A stretch of DNA of 64,000 nucleotides, from the NCBI GenBank assembly GCA_024638165.1, contig JAHEKV010000001.1, positions 1-64,000 on the forward strand, written 5' to 3'. Positions 40,940 to 50,382 of the stretch are shown here, in pieces. The position numbers were made by a program, and so were the translations under genes. Origin of the DNA: Flavobacteriaceae bacterium (GTDB lineage: Bacteria; Bacteroidota; Bacteroidia; Flavobacteriales; Flavobacteriaceae). The first letter of the stretch is position 1. The number at the start of each line of letters is the position of its first letter. Under the pieces are notes generated by a model that worked only from the letters and a program-made list of their open reading frames with translations, was not told the DNA's origin and made no database searches.

Positions 40940-41404
40940 ATGGAATTTAAAGAACAAGTATTAACGCTTCTAAATCAGGCTTTTGAGAAAAGGCCAGATC
41001 TTTTTTTGATCGATTTTTCGATGGATGCAAAGAGTCACATTGAAATTATAATCGATGGGGATAAAGGGGTAAGTATTAATGACTGTGTAGAGATTTCTAG
41101 AGCTATCGAGCATCAATTAGATCGTGAAGTTCATGACTTTTCGTTGAGCGTTCAGTCTTCTGGGGCTACCGCGCCACTTAAGTTGGCACGTCAATATCCG
41201 CAGCATAAAGGTAGAACGTTGAAAGTGAAATCTGAAGGTGCTGAAGTTAAAGGAAAACTTATCGAGGTAACCGATAAAGCAATTACCTTAGAATGGAGCG
41301 AAAGAGTTCCTAAAGAGGTAGGTAAAGGAAAACAAACAGTGGTTCGAAAAGAAACCATTGCTTATAATATTATTGATCAAGCACAAATTGTGTTAACGTT
41401 TTAA
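40940..41404 (+). CDS. rimP: ribosome maturation factor RimP
   Basis: RimP assists early 30S assembly. The 154-residue protein has the N-terminal alpha/beta domain with the motif HIEIIIDGDKGVSINDCVEISRAIE (given here as HIEIIIDGDKGVSIND then CVEISRAIE), followed by VQSSGATAPLKLARQYPQHKGR, split across the domain junction, and a C-terminal Sm-like domain (LKVKSEGAEVKGKLIEV). It is the first protein gene of the conserved rimP-nusA-infB operon, 10 bases after the terminator-like hairpin and 9 bases before nusA. Confidence 0.94.
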   Translation: MEFKEQVLTLLNQAFEKRPDLFLIDFSMDAKSHIEIIIDGDKGVSINDCVEISRAIEHQLDREVHDFSLSVQSSGATAPLKLARQYPQHKGRTLKVKSEGAEVKGKLIEVTDKAITLEWSERVPKEVGKGKQTVVRKETIAYNIIDQAQIVLTF

Positions 41405-41413
41405 TCGCTAATT

Positions 41414-42646
41414 ATGGAGAATTTAGCACTTATTGAGTCGTTTTCTGAATTCAAGGACGACAAGTTTATCGACAGAGTAACCCTCATGGCTATTCTTGAA
41501 GAAGTGTTCAGAAATGCTTTAAAAAGAAAGTTTGGTTCGGATGATAACTTCGACATCATTATTAACCCAGACAAAGGTGACTTAGAGATTTGGAGAAACC
41601 GAATCGTAGTTGAGGACGATATGGTTGAGGATGAAAACGAGCAGATTTCATTGTCTGAAGCTCGTAAAATCGAACCTGACTTTGAGGTAGGTGAGGATGT
41701 TTCAGAAGAGGTGAAGCTTATCGATCTTGGAAGACGTTCAATCTTAGCACTACGACAAAACTTAGTTGCAAAGATTCAAGAGCACGATAATACCACGATC
41801 TATAAACAATTCAAGGATCTTGAAGGTGAGATTTACACTGCTGAGGTACACCATATTCGCCATAAAGCGGTAATCTTACTAGATGATGAAGGAAATGAGA
41901 TCATTCTTCCGAAGGATCGTCAAATTCCTTCTGACTTCTTTAGAAAAGGCGATAATGTTCGCGGAATTATCGAGAGCGTTGAGCTTAAAGGGGTAAAACC
42001 TGCGATTATTTTATCTAGAACTTCTCCTAAGTTCCTAGAGCAGCTCTTTAATCAGGAGATTCCTGAGGTTTTCGATGGCTTGATTACCATTAAAAAAGTG
42101 GTTCGTATCCCTGGAGAAAAGGCAAAAGTAGCTGTAGATTCGTATGACGATCGTATTGATCCAGTAGGAGCATGTGTAGGAATGAAGGGTTCTCGTATTC
42201 ACGGTATTGTAAGAGAGCTAGGAAATGAGAACATCGATGTAATTAATTGGACGAATAACAAACAGCTCCTTGTAACACGTTCATTAAGCCCAGCTCGTGT
42301 AAGTTCGGTTAAGCTGAATGATGAAGATATGACTGCTCAGGTTTATTTAAAGCCTGAAGAAGTTTCTAAAGCAATCGGACGAAGTGGACATAATATTCGA
42401 CTAGCGGGTCAACTGACCGGTTATGAAATCGATGTATTTAGAGAAGGTGTTGAGGAAGATGTCGAGTTGACTGAGTTCTCTGACGAAATCGATGCATGGA
42501 TTATTCAAGAATTCAAGAAGATTGGTCTAGATACAGCTAGAAGTGTTTTAGAACTAGACATTGAGGATCTTATAAAACGCACTGACCTTGAAGAGGAGAC
42601 TGTTCAAGAAGTTGTTAAAATACTAAAAGCAGAGTTTGAGGACTAA
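41414..42646 (+). CDS. nusA: transcription termination/antitermination factor NusA
   Basis: NusA binds RNA polymerase and modulates pausing, termination and antitermination. The 410-residue protein has the N-terminal domain (about 1-125), the S1 domain (about 132-200, GEIYTAEVHHIRHKAVIL), and two KH domains (about 205-345) with VGACVGMKGSRIHGIVREL and KAIGRSGHNIRLAGQLTGY. A short C-terminal helical region follows. It lacks the two acidic repeats of the enterobacterial protein, as expected outside Proteobacteria. Because a terminator-like hairpin stands in front of this operon, NusA could regulate its own synthesis. Confidence 0.96.
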   Translation: MENLALIESFSEFKDDKFIDRVTLMAILEEVFRNALKRKFGSDDNFDIIINPDKGDLEIWRNRIVVEDDMVEDENEQISLSEARKIEPDFEVGEDVSEEVKLIDLGRRSILALRQNLVAKIQEHDNTTIYKQFKDLEGEIYTAEVHHIRHKAVILLDDEGNEIILPKDRQIPSDFFRKGDNVRGIIESVELKGVKPAIILSRTSPKFLEQLFNQEIPEVFDGLITIKKVVRIPGEKAKVAVDSYDDRIDPVGACVGMKGSRIHGIVRELGNENIDVINWTNNKQLLVTRSLSPARVSSVKLNDEDMTAQVYLKPEEVSKAIGRSGHNIRLAGQLTGYEIDVFREGVEEDVELTEFSDEIDAWIIQEFKKIGLDTARSVLELDIEDLIKRTDLEEETVQEVVKILKAEFED

Positions 42647-42651
42647 CCTCT

Positions 42652-42659
42652 TATATTTG
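42652..42659 (+). promoter_or_regulatory. possible internal promoter for infB (TATATTTG)
   Basis: An exact -7 consensus lies in the 48-base gap between nusA and infB, 35 bases before the ATG. The nearest TTTG (42635-42638) is only 13 bases upstream, shorter than usual, so the -33 part is doubtful. Confidence 0.4.
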
Positions 42660-42694
42660 TAAACCTGACCCCTAAAAAGGTAATAGCATAATTT

Positions 42695-45355
42695 ATGTCT
42701 GAAGAAAAGACCATTAGAATTAATAAAGTACTCCGAGAACTTAATATTTCTCTCGATCGTGCTGTGGAGCATTTGAAAGAGAAGGGACATGAGATCGAAG
42801 CTCGTCCTACTACCAAAATTAGTACTGTGGAGTACCAAGTTTTGCTTGATGAGTTTCAGACCGATATGTCTAAAAAAGTTGCTTCTATTGAGGTAGGAGA
42901 AGAGAAAAGAAAAGAAAAAGAAGCGCTGCTTCAGCAAATTGAAAAAGAGCAGGAGGAGAAGAAGGCAATTAAAGAGAAGGAGCCGACTGTCATTAAAGGA
43001 AAAGCCACGCTTTCTGGTCCTAAAACGGTAGGTAAGATTGATTTAAACCCTAAGGAAGAGGTAGTCGCTGAACCTGAGAAGGCACAAGAAAAGGAACAAG
43101 AGCCTGTTGTAGAAGAGGTTAAAGAGCCTGCAAAAGAAGAGCAGCCGGTCGAGGTGAAGCAAGCTGCAACAGCCGAAGCACCAAAAAAAGAAGAGGTTAA
43201 AGAAGAAAATACTGCTGCAGAACCAGAGAGTGATCAAATTAAAACCCAATACAAGACCTTGTCGGGTCCTAAAATCGTTGGTGCTAAGATTGATCTGACT
43301 CAATTTGAAAAGAAAAAGAAGCCTGCAGTGTCAAATGCTGAGAATGATCGTAAGCGTAAGCGTAAGAGAATTGTTAGCGATAAGAATGCACCCAAAGGCG
43401 GAAATAAAAGAGGTGGAAGAAACCAACCTCAAGTTCAACGTGCCGAACCCACTGAAGAAGAGGTTCAAAGACAGGTTCGCGAAACTTTAGAAAAGCTTCA
43501 AGGGAAGTCTTCTAAAGGCAAAGGGGCGCGTTACAGAAAAGAAAAGAGAGATCTTCACGAGCAACAAAGAGAGCGCGAGCAAGAACAGCAAGAGCTTGAG
43601 AGCAAGGTTCTTAAAGTGACAGAGTTTGTTACTGTTAATGAAGTTGCTACTATGATGGACGTGTCTTCAACCCAGGTGATTTCTGCATGTATGTCGTTAG
43701 GAATCATGGTTACCATGAATCAGAGATTAGATGCTGAAACCTTAACGATTGTTGCTGATGAGTTTGGCTATGAGGTTGATTTCATGCAAGCGGAGCTTGA
43801 GGAGACAGTAATTGAGGAAATCACAGATGCCGAAGACGATCTTCAAGCGAGAGCGCCGATTGTTACGGTTATGGGTCACGTAGATCACGGTAAAACCTCG
43901 TTACTTGATCATATTAGAAAAGAGAATGTAATCGCTGGTGAGAGTGGGGGTATTACTCAACACATCGGTGCTTACGGTGTAACTCTTGAAAGCGGTCAGA
44001 AAATATCGTTTTTAGATACTCCTGGTCACGAAGCCTTTACGGCGATGCGTGCTAGAGGTGCACAGGTTACTGATATCGCAATCATTGTTGTTGCGGCGGA
44101 TGATGACATCATGCCTCAGACGAAAGAAGCGATTGCCCACGCGCAAGCCGCTGGAGTACCGATGGTATTTGCGATTAACAAAATAGACCGTCCAACAGCT
44201 AATCCAGATAAAATTAAAGAAGGTCTTGCTGCCATGAATCTCTTGGTAGAGGACTGGGGTGGTAAAATTCAATCTCATGACATTTCTGCTAAAACAGGTC
44301 AGGGAGTGAATGAGCTTCTCGAAAAGGTTCTCCTAGAGGCTGAACTTTTAGAACTGAAGGCTAATCCTGATCGCGAGGCTACGGGTACCGTGGTTGAGGC
44401 TTTCCTAGATAAGGGTAGAGGTTATGTGTCTACCGTACTTGTCCAAAATGGAACCCTCCGAATTGGAGATTATGTTCTTGCAGGAACCTCAAGTGGTAAA
44501 ATACGTGCCATGCAGGATGAGCGTGGAAAAGATATCAAGGAAGCAGGTCCTGCTACACCGATATCTATCTTAGGACTCGATGGAGCTCCTCAAGCTGGTG
44601 ATCGTTTTAATGTATTGAAGGATGAGCGTGAAGCAAAGCAAATTGCTCAGAAACGATCTCAATTACAGAGAGAGCAAAGTGTTCGAGCTCAACGTCAGCT
44701 TACCTTAGATGAGATTGGTAGACGTATTGCAGTAGGAGATTTCCAAGAACTTAATATCATCCTTAAAGGTGACGTAGATGGTTCGGTAGAGGCTTTAACC
44801 GATTCGTTCCAGAAACTTTCAACCGAGGAAATTCAAGTCAATATCATCCACAAAGGTGTTGGTGCCATTACTGAGTCTGATGTGTTACTTGCCAGTGCTT
44901 CATCAGCGGTAGTGATCGGATTTAACGTTCGCCCCATGGCAAATGCTCGTACAGTTGCAGAGAAGGAAGAAGTTGATATCCGCACCTACTCAATTATCTA
45001 CGATGCTATCGATGATATCAAGAAAGCCATGGAGGGCATGTTGAGTCCTGAAATGAAAGAAGAAGTCACCGGTACTGCAGAAATCCGTGAAACCTTTAAG
45101 ATTTCTAAGATTGGAACCATCGCAGGTTGTATGGTTCTTTCAGGAAAAATATTTAGAAACTCTAAGATTCGTGTTATACGCGATGGTGTTGTAGCCTTCG
45201 ATGGTGAGCTTGCTTCGCTTAAACGATTCAAAGACGACGTTAAAGAGGTTTCAAAGGGATATGATTGTGGTCTTCAAGTGAAAAATTACAATGATATCAG
45301 AGTCGACGACCAGATCGAAGCTTACCAGGAGGTAGCTGTACAGAAGAAACTTTAA
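42695..45355 (+). CDS. infB: translation initiation factor IF-2
   Basis: This 886-residue GTPase brings initiator tRNA to the 30S subunit. It has a short N-terminal helical domain (1-60), a long charged low-complexity region (about 65-310), a second IF2N-like domain ([20 protein letters not shown], near 310), then the G domain with [17 protein letters not shown] (G1), DTPGHEAF (G3) and NKIDRP (G4), and the C-terminal domains II-IV. The low-complexity region holds two copies of the motif LSGPK.VG.KIDL (near residues 106 and 189). It closes the rimP-nusA-infB operon. Its stop overlaps that of the convergent SPOR-like gene by 4 bases. Confidence 0.97.
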   Translation: MSEEKTIRINKVLRELNISLDRAVEHLKEKGHEIEARPTTKISTVEYQVLLDEFQTDMSKKVASIEVGEEKRKEKEALLQQIEKEQEEKKAIKEKEPTVIKGKATLSGPKTVGKIDLNPKEEVVAEPEKAQEKEQEPVVEEVKEPAKEEQPVEVKQAATAEAPKKEEVKEENTAAEPESDQIKTQYKTLSGPKIVGAKIDLTQFEKKKKPAVSNAENDRKRKRKRIVSDKNAPKGGNKRGGRNQPQVQRAEPTEEEVQRQVRETLEKLQGKSSKGKGARYRKEKRDLHEQQREREQEQQELESKVLKVTEFVTVNEVATMMDVSSTQVISACMSLGIMVTMNQRLDAETLTIVADEFGYEVDFMQAELEETVIEEITDAEDDLQARAPIVTVMGHVDHGKTSLLDHIRKENVIAGESGGITQHIGAYGVTLESGQKISFLDTPGHEAFTAMRARGAQVTDIAIIVVAADDDIMPQTKEAIAHAQAAGVPMVFAINKIDRPTANPDKIKEGLAAMNLLVEDWGGKIQSHDISAKTGQGVNELLEKVLLEAELLELKANPDREATGTVVEAFLDKGRGYVSTVLVQNGTLRIGDYVLAGTSSGKIRAMQDERGKDIKEAGPATPISILGLDGAPQAGDRFNVLKDEREAKQIAQKRSQLQREQSVRAQRQLTLDEIGRRIAVGDFQELNIILKGDVDGSVEALTDSFQKLSTEEIQVNIIHKGVGAITESDVLLASASSAVVIGFNVRPMANARTVAEKEEVDIRTYSIIYDAIDDIKKAMEGMLSPEMKEEVTGTAEIRETFKISKIGTIAGCMVLSGKIFRNSKIRVIRDGVVAFDGELASLKRFKDDVKEVSKGYDCGLQVKNYNDIRVDDQIEAYQEVAVQKKL

Positions 45356-45759
45356 TTGTTTTTTCCGGGTTCTAATATCATGATCCCTCTAAAATAAGGA
45401 CGAAGCCTCTTTGAGGCTTTTTCTGTTTCTAGACGTGTTCTAAAGTGTTCTAAGCGAAGACGATAGGTAGGCGAATTGAAAGAGAGTTTTAGTGGATGTT
45501 TTTGGTGAAAGGTCGTATCCTCAGCAAACAGAGTGTTATAGCGTTCTTTTAATTTCTCCATCTCGGCAAGGGATCCAAATCCTAGTTGAATCTGGTAGTC
45601 GCCCTTTTCAACCTTCAATAGTCTATAAATATCACTCAATTGTGAGATACTGACCTCGCTGGGCGCGATAGAGTCTAAACCGAATTCTTTCGATTGGGAG
45701 TAACCGATCGATATAGATAAAAGGCTAATAATAAGACCGTTATAAAGGTTGTTTTTCAT
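45352..45759 (-). CDS. small exported SPOR-like domain protein
   Basis: This 135-residue protein has an N-terminal signal peptide ([17 protein letters not shown]). The rest (about 55-130) shows the two-repeat pattern of SPOR domains: [20 protein letters not shown] then [24 protein letters not shown] domains bind denuded septal peptidoglycan. There is no membrane anchor besides the signal peptide, so it should be a free periplasmic protein. The domain call is by pattern and moderately certain. An exact -7 box lies about 80 bases upstream on the minus strand (45838-45845). Confidence 0.7.
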   Translation of the reverse strand: MKNNLYNGLIISLLSISIGYSQSKEFGLDSIAPSEVSISQLSDIYRLLKVEKGDYQIQLGFGSLAEMEKLKERYNTLFAEDTTFHQKHPLKLSFNSPTYRLRLEHFRTRLETEKASKRLRPYFRGIMILEPGKNN

Positions 45760-45837
45760 TATTTAGTTGCTGTTTGCTTTATTGCCTTCGCAAGGTAATC
45801 AATTCCTGTAGGACAAAACCTTTATTTAGAACGATTA

Positions 45838-45845
45838 CAAATTAC
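45838..45845 (-). promoter_or_regulatory. -7 element of the SPOR-like gene (TAATTTTG)
   Basis: An exact TAnnTTTG match on the minus strand with a predicted leader of about 75 bases. No good -33 partner is visible. It lies back to back with the actA promoter. Confidence 0.35.
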
Positions 45846-45870
45846 AAGAACCTCAAACTTAACTTTTTTA

Positions 45871-45888
45871 ATACTCCCTTCAGTATTA
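45871..45888. promoter_or_regulatory. inverted repeat inside the actA promoter, candidate operator
   Basis: AATACT (45871-45876) and AGTATT (45883-45888) form a perfect 6-base inverted repeat with a 6-base spacer, lying between the -33 region and the -7 box of the respiratory operon. A dimeric regulator could bind here. Confidence 0.4.
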
Positions 45889-45895
45889 TTTTTGT
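45888..45895 (+). promoter_or_regulatory. -7 element of the act-cox operon (TATTTTTG)
   Basis: An exact TAnnTTTG match, 59 bases before the actA ATG. A T-rich stretch at 45865-45870, 17 bases upstream, may serve as the -33 element. This is the only promoter I see for the eight-gene respiratory run. Confidence 0.55.
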
Positions 45896-45954
45896 GGCAA
45901 TTTGAGACGATTATGCCGTTGATAAAAACGGTAATTTTTGCATAACTAAGTTAT

Positions 45955-47268
45955 ATGAAAGGATTTCCTAACCTCCTAAAACATGCACTGCTCTCATTAG
46001 TGCTTGTTGTTAGTGCTACTTCTCTCTCTTTTGGGCAAGATGGTGGTGACCCAGCAAAGGGTAAGCAATTGTTCAATCAAAATTGTGCTGCTTGTCACGC
46101 GCTCAACCGCAAAATGACAGGTCCTGCTTTAGCAAACGTTGAATCTCGACTTGCTGAAGATGAAGGTCTTGATCGTGAATGGTTGTATGCGTGGATTAAA
46201 AACAGTTCTGGGGTTATTAATTCTGGAGACGATTACGCTAATCGTATCTACAACGAATACAATAAAGCGGCAATGACTGCTTTTCCTACCTTATCGAATG
46301 AGGATATTGATAATATCTTAGCTTACACGGCTGCTCCACCTCCGGCACCCGTTGTTCCTGCTGCTACTGCTGCCGCAGCATCCTCCTCATCAGAAGGAAA
46401 CGGTGCAAACAGCGATTTAGTTCTTGCGGTTCTATCGTTTGTCTTGCTGGTTCTCGTAGCCATGCTTGTTTTAGTTAATCGAACACTTCGTCAAATTGCT
46501 GTTGCTAATGGTATTGATGTTGAAAAGGAGAAAGTGCAACGTTTACCGCTATGGAAGGCTTTTGCGCAAAATCAATTTTTGGTATTCGTTTCGGTTGTAA
46601 TTCTTCTTCTAAGCAGCGCTTATTTTGCCTATGCGTACATGATGCAGGTAGGTATTGATCAAGGATACGCTCCAGTTCAACCCATCCATTATTCACATAA
46701 GATTCACGCTGGTGATAATAAAATTGAATGTACGTACTGCCACAGTTCTGCAAGAGTTTCTAAACATTCGGGAATTCCTTCTTTGAATGTATGTATGAAT
46801 TGTCACAAGTCGATCTATGAGTACACGGGTAATCCTGAAGGTCCTTCAGCTGAAGATTTAGCAAATGGTTACACGAATGAATTCTACACAGGAGAGATTA
46901 AGAAGCTTTATAAGGCAGTAGGTTGGGATGAAGAAAACCAACGTTACACAGGAGAAAGTTATCCTGTAGAGTGGGTTCGTATACACAATCTTCCAGACTT
47001 TGTTTACTTCAATCACTCTCAGCACTACAGTGTTGCAGGTGTTGAATGTCAAACTTGTCACGGTCCTGTTGAGGAGATGGAAGTAATGTATCAATATGCA
47101 CCGCTTACTATGGGATGGTGTATTAATTGTCACCGTGAAACTAACGTACAACTTACTTCGAATCCTTATTACGAAAAGATTCACGAAGAATTGTCTAAAA
47201 AATATGGGGTCGATGAGCTAACCGCAGCTCAAATGGGTGGCCTTGAATGTGGTAAGTGCCACTATTAA
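45955..47268 (+). CDS. actA: alternative complex III subunit ActA, multiheme cytochrome c
   Basis: ActA is the periplasmic multiheme electron-transfer subunit of the quinol:cytochrome c/oxidase oxidoreductase ACIII. The 437-residue protein has a signal peptide (1-28), an N-terminal monoheme cytochrome c domain (CAACH at 44-48), a membrane helix (about 158-175) and a second near 205-225, then a pentaheme domain with CxxCH at 259, 280, 365, 389 and 432. That gives six heme sites: the usual ActA five plus one from the fused N-terminal domain. It heads the operon, with actB 18 bases downstream. Confidence 0.93.
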   Translation: MKGFPNLLKHALLSLVLVVSATSLSFGQDGGDPAKGKQLFNQNCAACHALNRKMTGPALANVESRLAEDEGLDREWLYAWIKNSSGVINSGDDYANRIYNEYNKAAMTAFPTLSNEDIDNILAYTAAPPPAPVVPAATAAAASSSSEGNGANSDLVLAVLSFVLLVLVAMLVLVNRTLRQIAVANGIDVEKEKVQRLPLWKAFAQNQFLVFVSVVILLLSSAYFAYAYMMQVGIDQGYAPVQPIHYSHKIHAGDNKIECTYCHSSARVSKHSGIPSLNVCMNCHKSIYEYTGNPEGPSAEDLANGYTNEFYTGEIKKLYKAVGWDEENQRYTGESYPVEWVRIHNLPDFVYFNHSQHYSVAGVECQTCHGPVEEMEVMYQYAPLTMGWCINCHRETNVQLTSNPYYEKIHEELSKKYGVDELTAAQMGGLECGKCHY

Positions 47269-47286
47269 TCTGGAATTCTACAATTT

Positions 47287-50200
47287 ATGGCATCACATAA
47301 ACAATACTGGAAAAGTGAAGCGGAGCTTAAAAACGACCCTGTGGTTGAACAATTAGCTCAAAACGAATTCACCGAAACGTTACCTGTAAATGATTTCTTT
47401 GAACAAGAATCATCATTGAAGGATTCTCAATCATCACGTAGAGACTTTCTTAAGTTTTTAGGTTTTAGTACTGCAGCTGCAACACTTGCCGCTTGCGAAG
47501 GACCTGTTAAGAAATCGATTCCTTACGTTATTCAGCCAGACGAAATCGTGCCTGGTGTTGCGAATTATTACGCAACAACAATAGCGGATGGTTATGACTT
47601 CGCAAGTGTCTTAGTAAAGACCCGTGAAGGTCGTCCTATTAAGATTGAGAATAATGATCGTGCTACTCTTTTCGGAGGGGCTAATGCTCGCGTTCAAGCA
47701 TCTGTATTAAATCTTTACGATAAGAATCGATTACAGGGTCCTGAGGCTTCTGGATCTGCAATTTCTTGGAGTGATTTAGACGCAGCTGTTATTGCAAGAT
47801 TAGAAAGCGCGAAGAGTTCTGGAAAAAAAGTGGTAATTCTTTCAGGTACTAAGGCCAGTCCCTCATACCTAAAGGCCGTTGAAGCTTTAAAAGCGAAGTA
47901 TTCTAATGTTGAGTACCATACGTATGATACTGTTTCATCGGCTTCTGCTTTAGATGCCTTTGAACAAGCCTATGGCGAAAGAGCCTTGGCTGATTATAAC
48001 CTTTCTTCTGCGGATATCATCGTCTCGTTTGACGCTGACTTCCTGGGTGATTGGCAAGGGGGTGGTTATTCTAAAGGATATGCAAAAAATCGTGTGCCAC
48101 ATCACGGACACATGTCGCATCATGTTCAATTAGAGTCTAATATGACTTTAAGTGGTGCTAATGCTGATAAACGTATACCACTAACGACGGTAGAGCAAAA
48201 GAGAGCACTTGCGGCATTATATAATGCGCTTAAAGGTGTTTCTGCATCAGAATCAAGTACAGCGATCTCTGGCCATGTTAACACAATGGCTCAAAAACTT
48301 AAAGCTGCCGGTTCTAAAGCGGTTGTTCTTTGTGGTATTAATGATAAGGATGCACAACTGATCACGCTAGCTATTAATGAATTGCTGAAAAGTGATGCAT
48401 TTGATGTTACTCAGCCTAAATACACTCGTTCAGCTTCAGCTTCTGTTCTTGAAGATATTATAGCTGCCGCCAACAAAAATGAAGTTGCAGCTATCTTAAT
48501 CGATGGGGTTAACCCACTATATAGTTCGCCTAATGCAGAAGCTTTTTCTGCTGCCTTAGGGCAAATAGGTTTTTCTGTAACCTCTTCTTTCTCATCAACT
48601 GAAACTGCAGCTGCTTCTACTTTTGTTGCTGCTACTTCTCATTACCTTGAATCGTGGGGTGACGTTGAGATTAAGAAAGGTCACTATGGAATTACTCAGC
48701 CGGTGATTCGAAATCTTTTTGACACTCGTCAATTTGAGCAATCATTACTAGTTTGGGCAGGAGTTTCTGAAACCTATCACGATTTCATTCAAAAGAATTG
48801 GAGAAGTACTGTTCTAAAAGGTAGTTCATGGAGTCAAGCGGTTCAAGATGGTGTTTTCTATAGCGCTTCTAATAGCTCGCGTAACTTCGGAATCAGCGAA
48901 GGTGACTTACAACTGTCTTCGAATAAACTTTCTTCTTCATCTTCAAATGGGGTTGAATTAGTGCTTTATACAAAAACCGGAATGGGTGACGGTCAAATGG
49001 CCAACAACCCTTGGTTACAAGAATTCCCAGATCCAATTTCAAGAGCATCTTGGGATAACTACCTGACGATCTCTAAGGCTGATGCATTAGCCTACGGTTT
49101 TGAAAATGTAAATGTTGCCAATGGTGGTCTTGACGGAAGCTATGCTACGCTAAAGGTTGGTGATGTAACTTTAAATAGAGTTCCTGTTCTTATTCAGCCT
49201 GGTCAGGCGAAGGGTACGGTCGGTTTAGCGCTAGGTTACGGACGTAAATCAGGTATTCAGGAAGAAATGCAAACCGGAGTGAATGCTTATTCACTGTACC
49301 TTGGTCAATCTAAAGTACAATCGGTTACTATAGAAAAGGAACGTGGAATGCACGAATTTGCATGCGTTCAGTTGCATAAAACCTTAATGGGGCGTGGTGA
49401 TATTATCAAAGAGACTACCCTAGAGGATTTTGTTAATAAGCCTTCAGAAGAATGGAACCCTACTCCAATGGTATCTTTAGATCACCAAGAAGTTCCAGCA
49501 ACTTCTGTAGATCTTTGGGAATCATTTGATCGCACCGTAGGTCATCATTTTAATCTATCGATTGATCTAAATGCATGTACAGGATGTGGTGCTTGTGTTA
49601 TTGCATGCCACGCCGAAAATAATGTACCAGTTGTTGGTAAACATGAAATAAGAGTATCAAGAGATATGCACTGGTTGCGTATTGATCGATATTATTCTTC
49701 GGAGGAAACTTTTGCTCAGGATACTGAGAAGAAAGAGAACTTAGATGGATTGTTTGGTGATAACGGTAGTCTAAGTGGATTTGGATCTATGGAAGATCCT
49801 TCAGAAAATCCTCAAGTAGCCTTCCAGCCAGTAATGTGTCAGCACTGTAATCATGCTCCTTGTGAGACCGTATGTCCTGTTGCTGCTACTTCACACTCGC
49901 GTCAAGGTCAAAACCATATGGCATACAACCGTTGTATTGGTACAAGATATTGTGCAAACAACTGTCCTTATAAGGTTCGTCGCTTTAACTGGTTCTTATA
50001 CAACCAAAATGATGAATTTGATTTCCACATGAACAATGATCTTGGTCGTATGGTTCTTAACCCAGATGTGAATGTTCGTTCTAGAGGGGTGATGGAAAAA
50101 TGCTCAATGTGTATCCAACGTACCCAGAAGACTATTCTGGATGCTAAAGCTGAAGGACGATCAATTAAGGATGGTGAATTCCAGACGGCTTGTTCTGCTG

Positions 50201-50361
50201 CTTGTGATACAGGTGCTTTAGTGTTTGGTGATATTAACGACAAAGAAAGTCGTGTTGCTAAACTTAAAGAGAATGAGCGCATGTATCATCTATTAGAGCA
50301 TGTAGGTACTCAGCCTAATGTGTTCTACCATGTCAAAGTAAGAAATACCGAAAAGGCCTAA
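47287..50361 (+). CDS. actB: alternative complex III subunit ActB, iron-sulfur/molybdopterin-like
   Basis: This 1024-residue peripheral subunit on the periplasmic face has a twin-arginine motif SSRRDFLKFLGFSTAAATL (about 54-72) followed by AACEG, a likely lipobox. ActB1 (about 75-690) resembles molybdopterin oxidoreductases but ACIII carries no molybdenum there. ActB2 (about 745-1024) is a ferredoxin-like domain with four Cys clusters: CTGCGACVIACH, CQHCNHAPCETVCP, CIGTRYCANNCP and CSMCIQRT with a later CSAACDTGA, for three [4Fe-4S] and one [3Fe-4S] centre. The 1000-residue fusion is normal in Bacteroidota. Confidence 0.94.
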   Translation: MASHKQYWKSEAELKNDPVVEQLAQNEFTETLPVNDFFEQESSLKDSQSSRRDFLKFLGFSTAAATLAACEGPVKKSIPYVIQPDEIVPGVANYYATTIADGYDFASVLVKTREGRPIKIENNDRATLFGGANARVQASVLNLYDKNRLQGPEASGSAISWSDLDAAVIARLESAKSSGKKVVILSGTKASPSYLKAVEALKAKYSNVEYHTYDTVSSASALDAFEQAYGERALADYNLSSADIIVSFDADFLGDWQGGGYSKGYAKNRVPHHGHMSHHVQLESNMTLSGANADKRIPLTTVEQKRALAALYNALKGVSASESSTAISGHVNTMAQKLKAAGSKAVVLCGINDKDAQLITLAINELLKSDAFDVTQPKYTRSASASVLEDIIAAANKNEVAAILIDGVNPLYSSPNAEAFSAALGQIGFSVTSSFSSTETAAASTFVAATSHYLESWGDVEIKKGHYGITQPVIRNLFDTRQFEQSLLVWAGVSETYHDFIQKNWRSTVLKGSSWSQAVQDGVFYSASNSSRNFGISEGDLQLSSNKLSSSSSNGVELVLYTKTGMGDGQMANNPWLQEFPDPISRASWDNYLTISKADALAYGFENVNVANGGLDGSYATLKVGDVTLNRVPVLIQPGQAKGTVGLALGYGRKSGIQEEMQTGVNAYSLYLGQSKVQSVTIEKERGMHEFACVQLHKTLMGRGDIIKETTLEDFVNKPSEEWNPTPMVSLDHQEVPATSVDLWESFDRTVGHHFNLSIDLNACTGCGACVIACHAENNVPVVGKHEIRVSRDMHWLRIDRYYSSEETFAQDTEKKENLDGLFGDNGSLSGFGSMEDPSENPQVAFQPVMCQHCNHAPCETVCPVAATSHSRQGQNHMAYNRCIGTRYCANNCPYKVRRFNWFLYNQNDEFDFHMNNDLGRMVLNPDVNVRSRGVMEKCSMCIQRTQKTILDAKAEGRSIKDGEFQTACSAACDTGALVFGDINDKESRVAKLKENERMYHLLEHVGTQPNVFYHVKVRNTEKA

Positions 50362-50382
50362 TCATTAATAATACAATCTATT

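Noticed and set aside
43050-43330. Repetitive Glu/Lys/Ala codons in infB as a possible DNA repeat array
   Set aside because: The periodicity is at the protein level (charged low-complexity linker of IF2), with no fixed repeat and spacer lengths; it is not a CRISPR or VNTR array.
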